Part shown: positions 1 to 12,944 of the stretch, in pieces | How positions within the stretch are numbered: the first letter of the stretch is position 1 | How the letters are laid out: each line of letters starts with the position of its first letter | NCBI RefSeq assembly: GCF_021018895.1 | Contig: NC_079364.1 | Coordinates: 11,239,885-11,303,884 of the forward strand | DNA: 64,000 nucleotides | Direction of reading: 5' to 3' | Origin: Seriola aureovittata | Lineage: Eukaryota > Chordata > Actinopteri > Carangiformes > Carangidae | Notes under the pieces: generated by a model | Told to the model about the DNA's origin: nothing | Seen by the model: the letters and a program-made list of their open reading frames with translations, nothing else | Databases searched by the model: none | Position numbers and translations under genes: made by a program

Positions 1-541
1 TGCGTGTCTCATTATTTCACTACACATCTCTAAAAATGGATGTTTTAAGGTCATCCAGCATGGGATGAAAATGACCGCAGACTGGGTTTGATTACTCCAG
101 TGCTTCACTGCTTTCCTGCAGCAAATAGTGTATTTGTTGAGTTCTTCATGTTAAATGACATTTTCTTCGATCCCTCTGTCTATTTTCTTGTCCACCATCA
201 CTCCCGTTTATCTTTACATCCCCGTTCATCCCTTGCCTTTACAAATGTGCAGTTGTTGGAAAAACTCATGGAAACAATTCAATTACTGACCACAGTCGTT
301 AAAACAATGAAAATGTCACTCTCAAAATTGTCTGTTGGAATCAGGGTGAAGGCTGTGAAGATGCTTACAGGGCTGCACTAAAGCTCAGTCCCCACACAGG
401 CCATCACATAGATCAAAAGATCACAGTGCTGAAGTGCTTTCTGACCCAATCACTATATCTAAAACAAAAACAGCTCCAGTTACGCTAAAGTGAGATATTT
501 GCCCACATATATTGCTCACATCATTACAGAACACACACTGT

Positions 542-796
542 AAATGGGCTGCACTTATATAGCACTTTTCTAGTCTTATCTACCACACAAAGCGCTCTAC
601 ACTACAAGCCACATTCGCTCACATTCATCCAGAGCTTTTTCAATCAAACACAGGCACACGCATTTTGGGGCAATTTAGGGTTCAGTATCTTGCCCGAGGG
701 CAACTAAGACATGCTGACTGGAGGACCCGAGGATCGAACCACTGACCTTCACGAATAGTGGATGACCCGCTCTACCCTTGTGAGCTACAGCCGCCT
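542..796 (-). mobile_element. tRNA-derived SINE, near full length
   Basis: Read on the minus strand, this starts with a tRNA-like head: GGCGGCTGTAGCTCA at about 781-795 gives an A-box-like motif, and GGTTCGATCC at 731-740 is a good B box of an internal RNA polymerase III promoter. The body continues through the phrase TTGCCCTCGGGCAAGATACT and ends in TAGACTAG-like and TATATAAGTGCAG-like text at 542-580, which I recognise as the 3' body of a very common teleost SINE. A second, 5'-truncated copy of the same family lies on the plus strand at about 49590-49738. The copy is diverged and lacks a clear target duplication, so it is old. Family name not assigned. Confidence 0.8.
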
Positions 797-1970
797 TGAT
801 GATCGACCTGATGATGGTGCAAGAAAGAATTTCAGTATATCACTAAAGCTGCAAATTTATTACAGATAGGTGGTGTGACTGACAGCATTACCATAAAAGT
901 AATGTGCTCTTACATGAAATGCTGGATTCTGGTCCAGTATAGTTGTGCTTTGTGTCTCTAGACCTATAGACTGGACCACTCTTCTCATAGACGCCAGCCT
1001 GCACTCTCCTCCCACCTCATTAGTCCCTGAATTATGAAACAGTTGACTGCTTTAAAAAAGGTTGAGAGGAGATGATCACCATTTTTTTGAAGCTTGTCCA
1101 AACTTCACCTGTTACTATACATTTCTCACTCAATGTATGCAACCTGTTCAAACACTTCCAGACTGTGCTGTGCTGCGTCAGGATTGTACTTGCACCTCAG
1201 GTTCCCAAAACTGCATACACAAGTTTCTTACATTGTAATGCACACCGAGTCTGTATTTGCACATGGAAAATATAAGCTGATTTAGAAAAATATACCACAT
1301 ACAGGTGAAATATTTAGATACTTTTGGGACAAGTTTCCATATTCCTTCCTTCCAAATGTTTTGTTTTTGGTGCTCTTTAAAAATGGGTAAAATAGAAATA
1401 ACAAATCATAAATGAACATCAATTCATAACATTGTGCACCATTCAATATGTAGTCAGGTAGAGCTGTTTTTGAACTAATAATTTTTCTTTCTATTCCAGA
1501 TTAGTGCATTTATTCTCACACCACCAATATACTTGTGGTCTAATTAGATTTTTTTTAATTAGCTGACTATATTAATTGGAATTTCCTAAGGACTGTGTGA
1601 ATTAGAGGGATTTCTGTAATTTCTTGCTCCAGCTGTAATGGGTTATGAGTCCAATTCATAATATGCCTTTTATTTTCCTAATTACACCTCCACTCCTTGA
1701 ATGCAATCAAATGTAATAATGACCCTAGTCATCTTTGTAGAACTGTAGGAGATGCCAAGTTTCCACACCAATTTCAATTTCAATTCTTTCATAAAGAGCA
1801 CCGATAGGTGAGAGGCAATGCTTACACAGATACTAGGGACACAGACACACACACACACGCCACCATTGTTGCCTTAACGTACCCTTAAAAACAGCAGATT
1901 AGCAGATTCAGCATAAACACTTTACATTGGCCGTTAAGAGATATATTCGATATCAACTCTTCCTTATTCT
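797..1970. other. Unique AT-rich sequence without a gene
   Basis: No gene, RNA or transposon was recognised. The block at about 1490-1740 is unusually rich in homeodomain-type TAATTA/ATTA cores and lacks repeat signatures, so it is a possible conserved regulatory element. A short CA run lies near 1842-1858. Confidence 0.5.
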
Positions 1971-1974
1971 ATTA

Positions 1975-2085
1975 GGTGACAGAGTTGTTCAAATCCATGT
2001 CATCCATGACATGCAACAAACATCGCCCGGCTGGGGGTCAAACTGTGGTGTATGCGGTTGTGTTATGTACACCTTAACCCATGTT
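1975..2085 (-). mobile_element. tRNA-derived SINE fragment
   Basis: On the minus strand the text GGTTAAGGTGTACAT, about 35 bases of anticodon-arm-like sequence, then GTTTGACCCCCAGCCGGGC and GTTGCATGTC, resembles the head and early body of a common fish tRNA-SINE. The B box is degraded (GTTTGACCCC instead of GGTTCGANNC), so it is unlikely to be active. Recognition rests on memory of the family text. Confidence 0.5.
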
Positions 2086-3280
2086 CTGTATATTTTTTGA
2101 GTTCTGTTTTTACAATATTCCAAATGTTACGAGCAATTTTCACACCTAGAGAAATCTGCAATTTCATTCAAAGATGCTAGTCAATGATGTCAATTTGTAA
2201 CAATATAAACCTGTTTTTATTTTTTTTTTTAACAATTAAGGACTTTGTTGATGATCTTAAACACTGAAATAAGTACCATATTGGTGCCATTTTCTATGTC
2301 ATTCTTTTAAGTATTACATGACCTTACATGAGACCGATGCCTTCAAGGCCACAAGCCGACAACAACTTTCACACAAAGGCAAATACCTTCACAGTGCTGC
2401 GATATTTAAAGCTGATAAGCTGTTTGTATAACAGTTATTGTAGAAAGCAACTGTGTAAGGGTGTCTTGAGTTCCAGAGAGAAATTGTTTTAAGTGTTTTT
2501 GCTCTGCTTGAACGTCACTCACAATAGCTGTTATCTCTTTATATGGTACCTGTGGAACTCACAGAGGTGTTTAGCCAAAAAAAGGAAAAATCAAACTTTG
2601 AACACTGACTTGTGAAAGATAATTGTATATCAATTGGCAAAAAAATGCAAAAAGCAGAACAAAGGCATTATTTCCTATGGTTAAATGCCGTGCTTCACAG
2701 CCAATTTATCCATCATGTTGCTTTGATATTTATTTTAAACAGCCATATTTTTAAAGCTGATCTTAAGGCTATGCCTCTTCTTTGCTGTCAAGGACAACTT
2801 TGGCTGGTTTAGTAGAGGCTCTCAAAAAGAGCAAGAGAAAGAGCTACCACATGGTTAACACAGCTGTATCCAGCTGAAGTTATTAGCCTCATTAACTAGC
2901 TTCACTGTTCAGGGCCTACAGGCAAACTGATGGACCCATGTATATTGCAATAAAAAAAGCATTATCAGATTTTTGATTGGATATAGAGTATAACATCAGT
3001 TCAGAGGCTGGTGAACTGTTCAGCAGAAATTAAACCAAATTAAATAACACCTTATTTAGTGAATTCATTGTCTAGACCACAAGTCTAGACCACAAATGTG
3101 ATCAATAAAGGTTATTTAACTGTAGCAAATTATCTACCCTAGCAAATTATCCTCATTTTTTCACCAAACACTGTGTGTTCTAATATGCAAGTACACATGG
3201 AAATTATTGTAAAGAAACAGCCCATATCACAAGTAGCCCTAACCCTAGTAAAAGTCAATGGTATCCCATGGTTTGAGACG
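2086..3280. other. Unique sequence, no gene seen
   Basis: No supportable coding or RNA gene. A 13-bp direct tandem duplication (GTCTAGACCACAA twice) lies at about 3072-3097, and a similar partial one (AGCAAATTATC twice) at about 3124-3151. Both look like replication-slippage products. Confidence 0.4.
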
Positions 3281-3602
3281 TGATCTGTAGTTAGAAATTT
3301 CATGGGTTGCATAGGTGTTCAAACCTGGCTGGGGCGTCTCTATAGAGTTTACACATTGTAGTTTAGTGTCTGGATGGGTTTCCTCCTGCAGTCTAGTGAC
3401 ATGCAGGTTAGTTGAATTGAAAACCTAAATTGTCTGTAGGTGTGAATGTGAAAGTGTTTGTCTCTATGTATATATTAGCACTGTGATAGACTACTGACCT
3501 GTCCATTGTGTAACCTGTCTCTCACTGATTGTATGCTGGGATAGTCGTCAACCCCGCATGACCTTGAACAGGAAAAGCGGTTTAGAAAATTAATGAATGG
3601 AA
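3281..3602 (+). mobile_element. V-SINE (DANA/HE1-type) with L2-like 3' tail
   Basis: The order of recognisable pieces is a degraded tRNA-like head (GTTCAAACCTGG at about 3318-3331 is the B-box area), a core with GGATGGGTTTCCTCC near 3373-3387 and GACATGCAGGTTAGTTGAATTG at 3399-3420, and a 3' tail with CTGTGATAGAC, GACCTGTCC, GCTGGGATAG, GACCTTGAACAGGA and AAGCGG before a terminal ATGAATGGA. This order is that of fish V-SINEs, whose tails match L2-type LINEs that supply reverse transcription. Many scattered substitutions mean it is old. A piece of the same superfamily on the minus strand sits inside the satellite at 53.9-54.05 kb. Confidence 0.8.
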
Positions 3603-3948
3603 GGTTTGGAAAGTCATAGCGAGGGAAACAACCCACAAATACTGAAATTACATTATGTTCTTCCCTGGCATGAATTGGAGACAAAGACATACTGCTCAGG
3701 GCTATTACCTTATCTTAAACCCACCCAGACAGCACAGCCGAGCTGAGCAAATGTAAGGTGATGTCTGGAAATATTGTCCACTGATTCCACAAGTTGTCAT
3801 GTTAGTCTGCTTATCGCTTGTTTACAAGGCTCAAAGCTAACTTTTCCCACAACCCTAACCCTAACTGTGTCCTTCATAATTCTTATGTAAACTTCACTGA
3901 CCTACCAGTGGGCCCAGGTCCCCTAAAGTTTCTAGCCTGATAAAGTAG

Positions 3949-3952
3949 CACG

Positions 3953-3983
<31 letters not shown>

Positions 3984-4003
3984 ACACACACACACACACA
4001 TAC
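3949..4003. repeat. (CA)n microsatellite
   Basis: Imperfect CA tract of about 55 bp. Its left flank (3932-3948) matches, in inverted orientation, the right flank of the GT tract at 5043-5112. Confidence 0.95.
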
Positions 4004-4763
4004 AATAGAGAGAGAAAATAGAAAACATCTTACATACATTGTAAGAAAAGTAATCAGCAATGAAAATTAATAACAATGCAAAAACAACTACAAATCAATA
4101 TTAAAAGTTTTACATATAAATATTTTAGTAGAGCAGACGCATGTGAAGTTAGCATGCTAACCACCTAGGCCTGGTCCGTCCTGTCTCGTATAATATAACT
4201 TTGTTCCTCAAGAGGCGATAGTGGATTAGTGAAGTGAAGTAGCATCGCCCTCAGGGCGAGAGACCATGTTCAGCATCAAAGAAAGGAAGCGATAGAAATG
4301 GTAAAACAAGTTAATGTTGGTGTTGCTTTCCACTGCTGGAGACAGCTCTTGGTGTATAAAGGAATGAGATTTGATGGTGAACATTTCATCTGGAATGGTA
4401 AATAAACAGCTGTTAATGTTAATGTCAGCTTTGTAGCAATACCAAGTACTTACATACTGTATAGCACCTTCAAAAGCCAAATAGATAGTGAAATAGATCA
4501 AAAATATGTATGAAATTGCTTTTCTATTCTTTTTTTTATGTCTACCTGCAAGTCAGCGCCTCATCAGGATAGGTGTGTATTTTCCCTTAGTTTTTTTTAA
4601 TGGTTTTCATGCTTCTAGAATATTCTCAAAGAACTGGAAAATAACATGGACCTTGACACTATAGGACAACCAGGGGAGGAGGCAGCACAGAATGTCATAA
4701 GGATGACCCCAGGGCCCACAAGACATGTAGTTACGATGCCTAGGACATCACCTCAACATTTTA

Positions 4764-5027
4764 CAATGTCACGTGTGACGATTTCTTCACCTCCTATGAA
4801 CTCAGTCAGCAGCTCCTGAACAGAAAGATCGCTATGGTTGTCACAGTTCGAAGGAAAAGGCCTGAGCTCCCCGCTGTACTCTTTGCAGCAAGGGGGAGAA
4901 AGGTTTTTTCATCAAGGTTTGCCTCCCACAACCATTGAAGTTTCTTACTTTTCAAAGAGGAACAAGAATGTTGTCCTCCTGAGCACACTGCACATAATGG
5001 CAGACATCAATGATCGTGATTATTGTT
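4764..5027 (+). pseudogene. piggyBac transposase relic (DDE_Tnp_1_7)
   Basis: Read from 4764, the frame gives NVTCDDFFTSYELSQQLL, then TVRRKRPELPAVLFAARGRK and VFSSRFA. After an indel near 4920 the neighbouring frame continues with PPTTIEVSYFSKRNKNVVLL and STLHIMADINDRD. This is the central part of the RNase H-like catalytic domain of piggyBac-family transposases. The CD-[DN]-FFTS motif holds the second catalytic aspartate, which is retained. The third catalytic aspartate (in KGGVD of active enzymes) lies beyond the break, where the sequence runs into a GT microsatellite at 5043. The N-terminal half was not recognised; sequence from about 4650 may belong to it but does not read cleanly. It is a dead fragment of about 88 codons against roughly 500-600 in the family. 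Transposase identity is confident; domestication is not supported. Confidence 0.88.
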
Positions 5028-5041
5028 GTTGGTTATACACC

Positions 5042-5042
<1 letters not shown>

Positions 5043-5112
<70 letters not shown>
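5043..5112. repeat. (GT)n microsatellite
   Basis: Near-perfect 70-bp TG tract directly downstream of the piggyBac relic. Confidence 0.97.
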
Positions 5113-5114
<2 letters not shown>

Positions 5115-5149
5115 ATTTTATCAGGCTAAAAGTGCTATCTTGTGAATTT

Positions 5150-5350
5150 TTATATAACTCATTCTCACCAACTTTATTTAGGCTTAAAGTTATGCATAAT
5201 TGTGGGTGTGGCAACTTTGAGTGACAGGTGGGTGCTGTCACAGTCCACTAGATGTCTGCTCTGCATCATCTCATATAATTCACATCACTGAATGTGACCT
5301 ACTGGCCGTGTTTGTGGTGTTGGTGCTTTTGGAGGATTTTTCATGCAGAT
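5150..5350. repeat. Possible dispersed fish repeat
   Basis: The phrase GTTATGCATAATTGTGGGTG followed by GGCAACTTTGAGTGACAGGT resembles text I have seen repeatedly in fish genomes. I cannot name the family and see no termini. Confidence 0.35.
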
Positions 5351-8300
5351 ATCGGATAAATAATATAATGCGATTAATTGACCAACAGAATGTGAGGAAA
5401 TCTGTATTTTGAGTTGGATTTTAGTATTTTTTTATTTATAGTTTTGACCTAATTAGCAGGTATCTGTGTCTAGACTCACCATACCTGGCTTGTTAGCTTA
5501 GACTGTTAACTAACTAATTAGCCAGCAAATGACTTAGCCTTCACTTAGCCTTCAAGCAAGACGCACAGCTGTGCTAACAATGCTAATGGCCACCATTATG
5601 AAACCGAAGTCTTGGCTCCACACATTCTCCACGCTGTGGTGTTCCACTGATATTCTCACAGAGTCATATTGAATTTAGAATACTGTTTGGACTTAATGTT
5701 TTGTATTGGATCAGTTAAAGCTGTATTTTCTGTACTGCTGTATTTTGTACTCTTATATTTAAGAGCCAGTAAGTTTGTTTTGAAGTCTTCCTTCGTTCTC
5801 CCCCTAGCAATAAAAAATCTCTTAATGCATCTTTTAAAACAGAGAAAGTGAATTATAGGTTAAAAATAATAATGCAGGCTGCATTTTGTGGAGCACTTTC
5901 AAAACAAACCATTGCAGTGGAAAGAATTGGTTTGGGAGTAATATGAGTTTTAGGTCTCAATAAGAACAACTGGCAAAAGATGGTGGAGTGAGTCATACAC
6001 GCACAAGGACACAAAAGGGGCAAAGCTGGGGCAAACTACACACATACAGAACATTGTGAGAGAGAGCAAGAGCACAACTATTCAGCTCAAAGGTTATTTA
6101 AGATGAGACAGGAACAGAATAAACTTGGAAAAGAAGAGTGGCAAGAAAAACAAAAGGAGAAGATAAAAAGCTAAAAAGTGTCAGAGAAACAGAAAAGTAG
6201 TCAAAGATAAGAAGCAAGGAACCACAAGGGGTACATAGATTTGAAAGATGAGAGGAGAGACAATAGCTTCCTGGATATCTTGATGCAAAATAAGAAGTAG
6301 AAAATGAGGTAGACATGGCAGAAAATATCATCACAATTGAGAGAGTGAGAGAAGAGTTAAGAAGAGATCCATTCTTGGAAATGACAAAAGAATAGGTAAC
6401 TGCAAGTTTTACCGGTTGAAGATGAGAATCCCAAAGTGCATCATCACGATGGAACAAGACACAAGAAAAATGCAGCCTCTTTTAGAAAACAACAGAATGG
6501 CACTTGACACAAGCGGCAGAAAAGACTAAATTATCCATTCTTAACGCGAAACAAGGAGATGAGAAGGAAATGGAGAAAAACTAGTTGATATTTGGCTCTA
6601 AGCCGAAGCTGGGAGGGAGCAGGGAGCTTTTTGAAGAAATGATTAACTCCATGTGTAATTAACCAATTAGTTTTTTTCCTTCATATTATGAACTAAAACA
6701 ACTTTTACAAAATATTCAGCACTTCTTACCATTTCACAAATAGGTGATCAAATGTGCTTTGTAAACTTTTGACCACTAAAGTTTTGAGTGCATTTTTTTA
6801 CTCTACAAGCACAAAAAGTGAGTCACTGACTGGTATTTGAAGGAGGAGGAACAATTTCTCTGTGAGGTGGTAAACAAAACTTTCATTTGCCGTAACTAGT
6901 TTGGTGATACATGAGAGGAAGGAAGGATGCATGTCAAAACCTGGTGCCTATATCACCCCGGTCCAAACGACCACATTCTCCTCTTGGGTACGTCATGTTA
7001 CTTTTTTAAGCCTTTGCTTTTTAGGCGAAACAGTAATTCATTGCATGGTCAAGAGAGTTTGTCAAAAGGTTAACATGGGTTGTTTTAAGTGTTTGAACAA
7101 GTGAGCATTCTGTTGTTTGAGTCTCAAGATAAAAAAATCTGTATGATCCCTCTTCCAGATAGTTCCATTGAAAAGATTCTTTGTTTGCTTGTCAAATTTA
7201 ATTTCATAACTGCTGTATAAAGCGTACACCTGAAAACCACTTATATATATGCCAATACTGAAGAACATACTTAGTGAATGAAAACCCCCTCTTTTGAGGG
7301 AGTTTCATTGATAATGGCCTTTCAGATTCCTAACATTTTAAATGGCTTTTCAGGACCCAGAATTTTACATTATGCATTTCTCCCAGCAGAGCTCAGAAAC
7401 TTCAGGATTCTATAGGCTGTGCGGTAGGTGAAGAAAGACTCGTTTTCACAGAACTCCCTGCTGTGCAATGTACCATAGTGTTTGTGAAAGGAGACGCTGC
7501 GTCTTGTGGGCTTTGCAACATAATAGCACAATTTAATGGCCAAGAAATGTATCCATTGTCATAATCATTACTCACGGTGCCTGTAGATCCTTGACTAGCA
7601 GCCTTTCCTTTTCAGGTGACACATATGTAACACCTTGTCATCAAGGTCTAAGTTGAGGTAGTCCTTAATATACATAAACTTGCTTGACCTTTTTGAGCAG
7701 AGTTTGCATAAAACCAAGATATAAATGGCTGTTATTTCGATTTGCCACATTCACACCTCCATACATGTATTTCTATACATAACTGAGGTAAAATATTCCT
7801 GAATGCTGTGCATCTCATTCCAAAACGTCACCCCACTGCAATATAAATGGTATGGTGTTTTTTGATTAAAAAAAAAAAAAAAATCTGCTTTCAACATGGT
7901 GCTACAGGGTACATGATAAAAATGCACTCTTAGTTCAATCCTACACCGATTCTGAATCTGTGTAGCTCTGCGTTTTAATGTGACCTACAGGCAAACAGAC
8001 AATGCGAGACACAATGGAATGTCATGTCAGTGTAAAGGGTTGAAGATGGAGTGTGGGCTAAAGCAATGGGGCACACTCTTCTGCCATACTAATGGGCTGC
8101 TTTTGAGGCACAGAAAGCTGTGTTCTCCTCTCACCATGGCAACTGATGATAGGAATTTTTGACTCATCTCAATGTCTGTATTTGCTACTTTTCCCTTTCT
8201 TCTCTAAAGATGAGTGCATATTTCATGTCATGATGACTCTGTACTATAGTTTTAAAACCAAAACAACTGAAATATCAAATGGGTAAATGCCATCAAATAC

Positions 8301-11300
8301 ACGAATGCTTGTTAAAGTATTAGGTTAAATGTAACAAATTCCATATTAATGTTTCATAGGATAAACAAGTTATAAGTAATACACACGTTGCCTTGTGCTC
8401 ACCGTTTGGCAACTCTGCAGCTGCAAGAGAACACTTGTTAGTGCTTGTTAGTGTGATAAGTGGCCTCTATTTATTCAACTAAAACATGTAGTTATACTGA
8501 CATTTTAATCAATAGAATATGTTTGACTCTGAGGTTCAGTTTGAACTGTGTGTTGTTTAACACAGTAATTAAGTCTAAACCTTATACGCATATGAAAGTG
8601 TAAAGAAATTCATGGATGTGCTCTAAAAACCTAAAAAAATACTGTATATTTTGTGTGTGTGTGTGTGTGTGTTTTTTTTCTACAGCCCAACATGTTTGGT
8701 AAGGGATATTCAAACATGTCAAGCCTACTTAGTATTACAATGCTACAGCCTTCTGTGTGATGAAACCACAAGACAGATTCATAAATAAAATATAAAGATA
8801 TTGGCCATAAAATCCTCTTATTTCCTACAGGGATGATTTTATTTCAGCACAAACAAAGGGATTTACTTACTGTCACCCAAATCGTACAATATATGATTCA
8901 TAACAATACACACAGGGTCAAAAAAAATTAGTCCTACTTGGAAGATTTGTCAATAAGCTGTTATAGTCTAAGATATAGAATATACAGGTGCATATTGGAG
9001 TGCATAATGATGTACTGTAACGGCGTCTCTAGCTGCTTTCAAAAATTGGTTACATTTGTTATACCCATTGTTATACGAATTTCTGGCTAATTGTAGGAGT
9101 GAGCATTCAATTTGTGGAAATATGCAGAACTTTACAATAAATGAAACACCTAAGTTAAATGTTATTTTCTTAAAAAGAAAACAGAAAACTATAATTTTTA
9201 ATTTTGTTGTCTGAACAATATAAGAACTTTACCTAAAGACATTTATATATAGACTCTGAGAACTAACTCCTACAAACTGCTCTTTGCTCCAAAATGTTCA
9301 CCCTGCAAGAAATGATGTTTACATACAACTAAATTGCAACAGTGGATAGGTTTTGCAGTAAATATGGATTGTGTTCAGAGTCATTTTTTGTTGTTGAATG
9401 AAGCGACAGCCACATCTATTAAAGGCAGTGGAGTCACCAGGGAGTGGTTATGGTGGGTGGTGGGCGTACATGCACGACTGTCTTGCACACGACTGTCACA
9501 GTGGGGTTCACATTTAGAGTCATGACTGTAGTAAGTTTTAAGCACGAAAAGTAACTTTGGCCAAGGGAAATGGATGGTTTTGGTTATGTATTAATAAACA
9601 TGTTGTGATTGATGTTACTCTTAACTTTTTTCCTGTATTAACCAAACCTTAACAAAGTGCTGCCAGTGCCTAAACATAACCATAAAAATGTACTAATGCT
9701 CTAGTCACAATCAATGGATATTGTTCTGCAAGATCAGATATTTTTGGGGAAAACAAATATGTTGTCTGTGAATATTTCACTGATATGTTCAGTATCAATA
9801 TATTTGCAACTTGCCAAATGCATAAATTAAAGACATGCTAATTCTTATGCTAATCCTCGTTATGTTAATAGAGAATATAATCTAGTTTCTTACAAAACAT
9901 ATTTGCTGTTGCAGTTTAGTTGTTTATAAATCTAATTCCTGTCACCCTCCACCCTTAAACTCTTACAAAATCCCATGTTGCTCCTGTATCTTGGCTTAAA
10001 AGTACCAACCTCGCAGGAGATTTGTATATTTTCCATAGATACAGTACAGTACCTCATTTAAAAATTGGCTCAGTCTTTGCGGTGATGTGTGCATAAGTAA
10101 TGACTTTTCTTAAGCATGCTTTTTTCATTTCATACCAACTTCTGCTACAACATCAGTCAGATAAAAAAAAAATCTGAGAAAAAAGCACTTATCTTTTTTT
10201 CTTGGAAAATATACATTTCATCAGAGTTTCATCAGACTGACTATCCCTAACCAAAAAATATTTTATGGTGCAAAGATAGATTGCAGTATTGTACTTGTAA
10301 ATCAAAGGAGATATTTCATGTATCCCACAGTTTTACATTTTCTGTCCTTTGACTTAAACCTAGAAGAAACATGGCCCCAAGTCAAATCCAAACATCGAAT
10401 GAAAATTGACCTCCTCCCTGAGGCAACCATGATACCTGTCCTGTAATATGAGATAAAAAAAACAACATTTTTGTCATACTTGCATCAGTTTTGAAAGGAA
10501 CATCACAGTAATCCCTTTCTTCCAATGTGATTGGATGGATCTGTCTTTGTAAATAATGGACATACTATTAAGGAAACATGTTTTTCATCTTTTCAGAACT
10601 GCTGCAGTGATGCCTGTCTGCTCCAGAAGTCTTTTTGTACTGCTGCTAACATAAAGCTCATCCCTGTTACAGACCACACTGTAATGAGTCTTTTCCTTCA
10701 CTTCCTTATTTCTCTGCAACAGTTCATTGTTCTAAGGCACAGAGAGCCTTAGAACAATGTGTTCTTAAGAAATAACAGATGTCTCTGGTGTTTCGTAAAC
10801 ATTCAAGAGCTGACAGGTGACAAATCAGACCTGGATTGCTGGATTCTTAAGTTTTTAATTACTTCTTCTTTTAATGCACACACCTGTAAATGCTAAACCA
10901 TTCCTCTATTTAACCTTAATTTCTACTCTGTGTGCGTTTCGTTTGACATGATAGTCTTTTTGGTCTAACCGCTACTCATGAGTTAAACTAATGAGTGAGT
11001 TAATTGCCATGCTCATGTTGGGAATGGTGGTTTGATGTATCATGGGTTAATGACCATGGCATTACACTAGGTAGATTTTTAGCTCTTCCATGAATAGTGT
11101 ATTGCTAATAGTGTAGCACTACTCTGTGGTGCTGATTAGATATCAAGTTAAACTAATGGCTGTCAGACTGACAGTGATACCATCTATATGAGCTTCATTT
11201 GTGTATTTTATTTTACAACGTCCTGGTCTAATTGCACAGCAGTCTTTGTTGAGACATATTCAAGTAGAGACACGAGATGATTATTATTTCTCCCATTGAG

Positions 11301-12940
11301 CTTCCTGGTTTTAGTTGTTTTGGCTACAGATTTTACCCATGAGTGCTCAGAGGTCACATTATTTGAACTTTAACAAAATTTGCTGCTGACTTGTCAAAGC
11401 ATGTCCAGTAGCATTACAGCTGAAGCTTAGACCACGTAAGAGTGCTCATGTGCGGTCAGACTATATGTCTGTTTCACAAGGCAGTTCAGGCTACACCTAT
11501 AGAGTGCAAAGCCATCATAGAAAAGATTCTATACAACATACATGAGTTAAAGCTTTCATATAGTGCTATTCTGTCTGTATAATTTTCATCTCTTAATCAG
11601 AAAGGGTTTAAAAAATTCCCCACAGACAGTTTAAAAAGCTCAAGCACTCAATGGCATTAAGTCAGGAGCTGATTGTGGCCAGAGGTCGTCACCAAGCACG
11701 AACACAAAGATAACTGAATATAAAGATAACCAAGCAGAAACCCAAGAAAAAAAGGAAGATCAGCCTAATAATCCTCATTATTTTCTTGTTCAGTTGTAGG
11801 TTTGAAAGTAGGAGTTGCTGGTGTGGCGAAGAGGGACAAAAGACGGTCTAAAGATGTGAGGGAGTGGCAGGAGGCCTGGATCTACTGCTGTGTTACATTC
11901 ATTACCGATGGAGGCTGTTGTCCACGGCTGATGTGCAGCTGCGCTCATCAAACACCTTCAAGAAAACCTGACACAGGGGTTCGTCTATAATGCTTATATT
12001 TATGTGACTACATGTGCATATGAATGTGGGGTACAAATTTCAGGGTCAAGACAGAACGAAGCAAAAAAGAAAGGAGAAGAGCACAAACAGCGAGGCTGAT
12101 AACTACATGCTGATTTGATTTTCTTGCTTTTGTTTTCACCACAGCCTCAAGCCTTTCTTTGATAATTGACATATTATTATGTGTGCTACTCCTCCTTTCA
12201 CATATATTTAAATGATTTAACACATCATTTACAATTTAAGGTGGCTTATGATGGGGAATCCAATCTATAACAAAACCACAGGTGGGCAGGCCGTTTGCCT
12301 GTGACACTTTTCCAATAAAAGCAGATTAATATACTGATTGTATCATGTTACCTTGGATTGTTATTCACTATCATGTTATTTTGTGAACCAGTGTTCCCAT
12401 GACTTCACTTATTCATGCTTAGCATAAGGTCTAGAGAATTAATACTCCTAGATATTGATTTAAAGACACACTTGAATCATCCAAACATCCTGTTAGTGTT
12501 TTCACAAATTAAGCTCCTATTATTACTGCTGCATATATATTCATCACAGCCTGTCCCAAAATAACCCAGGCCTAATTATTGTGCCACCAGTGACGGATGT
12601 TCGTTGTGAAGACATCCTTTTCTACAAACGATAATCCTGTTGTACTGCCCCAACTACAACATTTAGACAAAGCAGTAGAGACAATAAAACGAGGATTTCA
12701 CATGATGATGGCTCTGAAAAGGACTTCTTTCTTGATGGTTGGTACTCTCATCTGCGGATTAAAAAAAATGAGTGCTTATAATTGTAGATATAATTTGAAG
12801 CAATGGATGATCATCTTACATAAAATACTGAAGCAAGATTATAGTTGTATACTAAGAAGGCTAGAACTGATATTTTTTTGCCATAATAATGTATCAAATG
12901 ACAAAACCAAGTGACAATGTGGAAGGTTATATGGAGCTTT
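5351..12940. other. Long mostly unique stretch, no gene
   Basis: I see no exon, RNA gene or structured transposon in about 7.5 kb. Items inside: a purine-biased plus strand at about 6050-6600; a short (GT)n tract at 8653-8671; a possible dispersed repeat at about 9420-9700 whose end reads like a common fish CCTAAACATAACC motif; and a perfect hairpin at 10725-10759. AT-rich blocks near 10.86-11.2 kb could be conserved non-coding sequence. Confidence 0.5.
10725..10759. repeat. Perfect inverted repeat, 14-bp arms
   Basis: CATTGTTCTAAGGC at 10725-10738 is followed by the 7-base spacer ACAGAGA and its exact reverse complement at 10746-10759. In isolation this is more likely a templated inverted duplication than an RNA gene. 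Confidence 0.9.
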
Positions 12941-12944
12941 GTCG

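Noticed and set aside
3851..3864. Interstitial telomere sequence (CCCTAA units)
   Set aside because: Only about two units here, with similar short matches near 3237 and 40821; too short to distinguish from chance.
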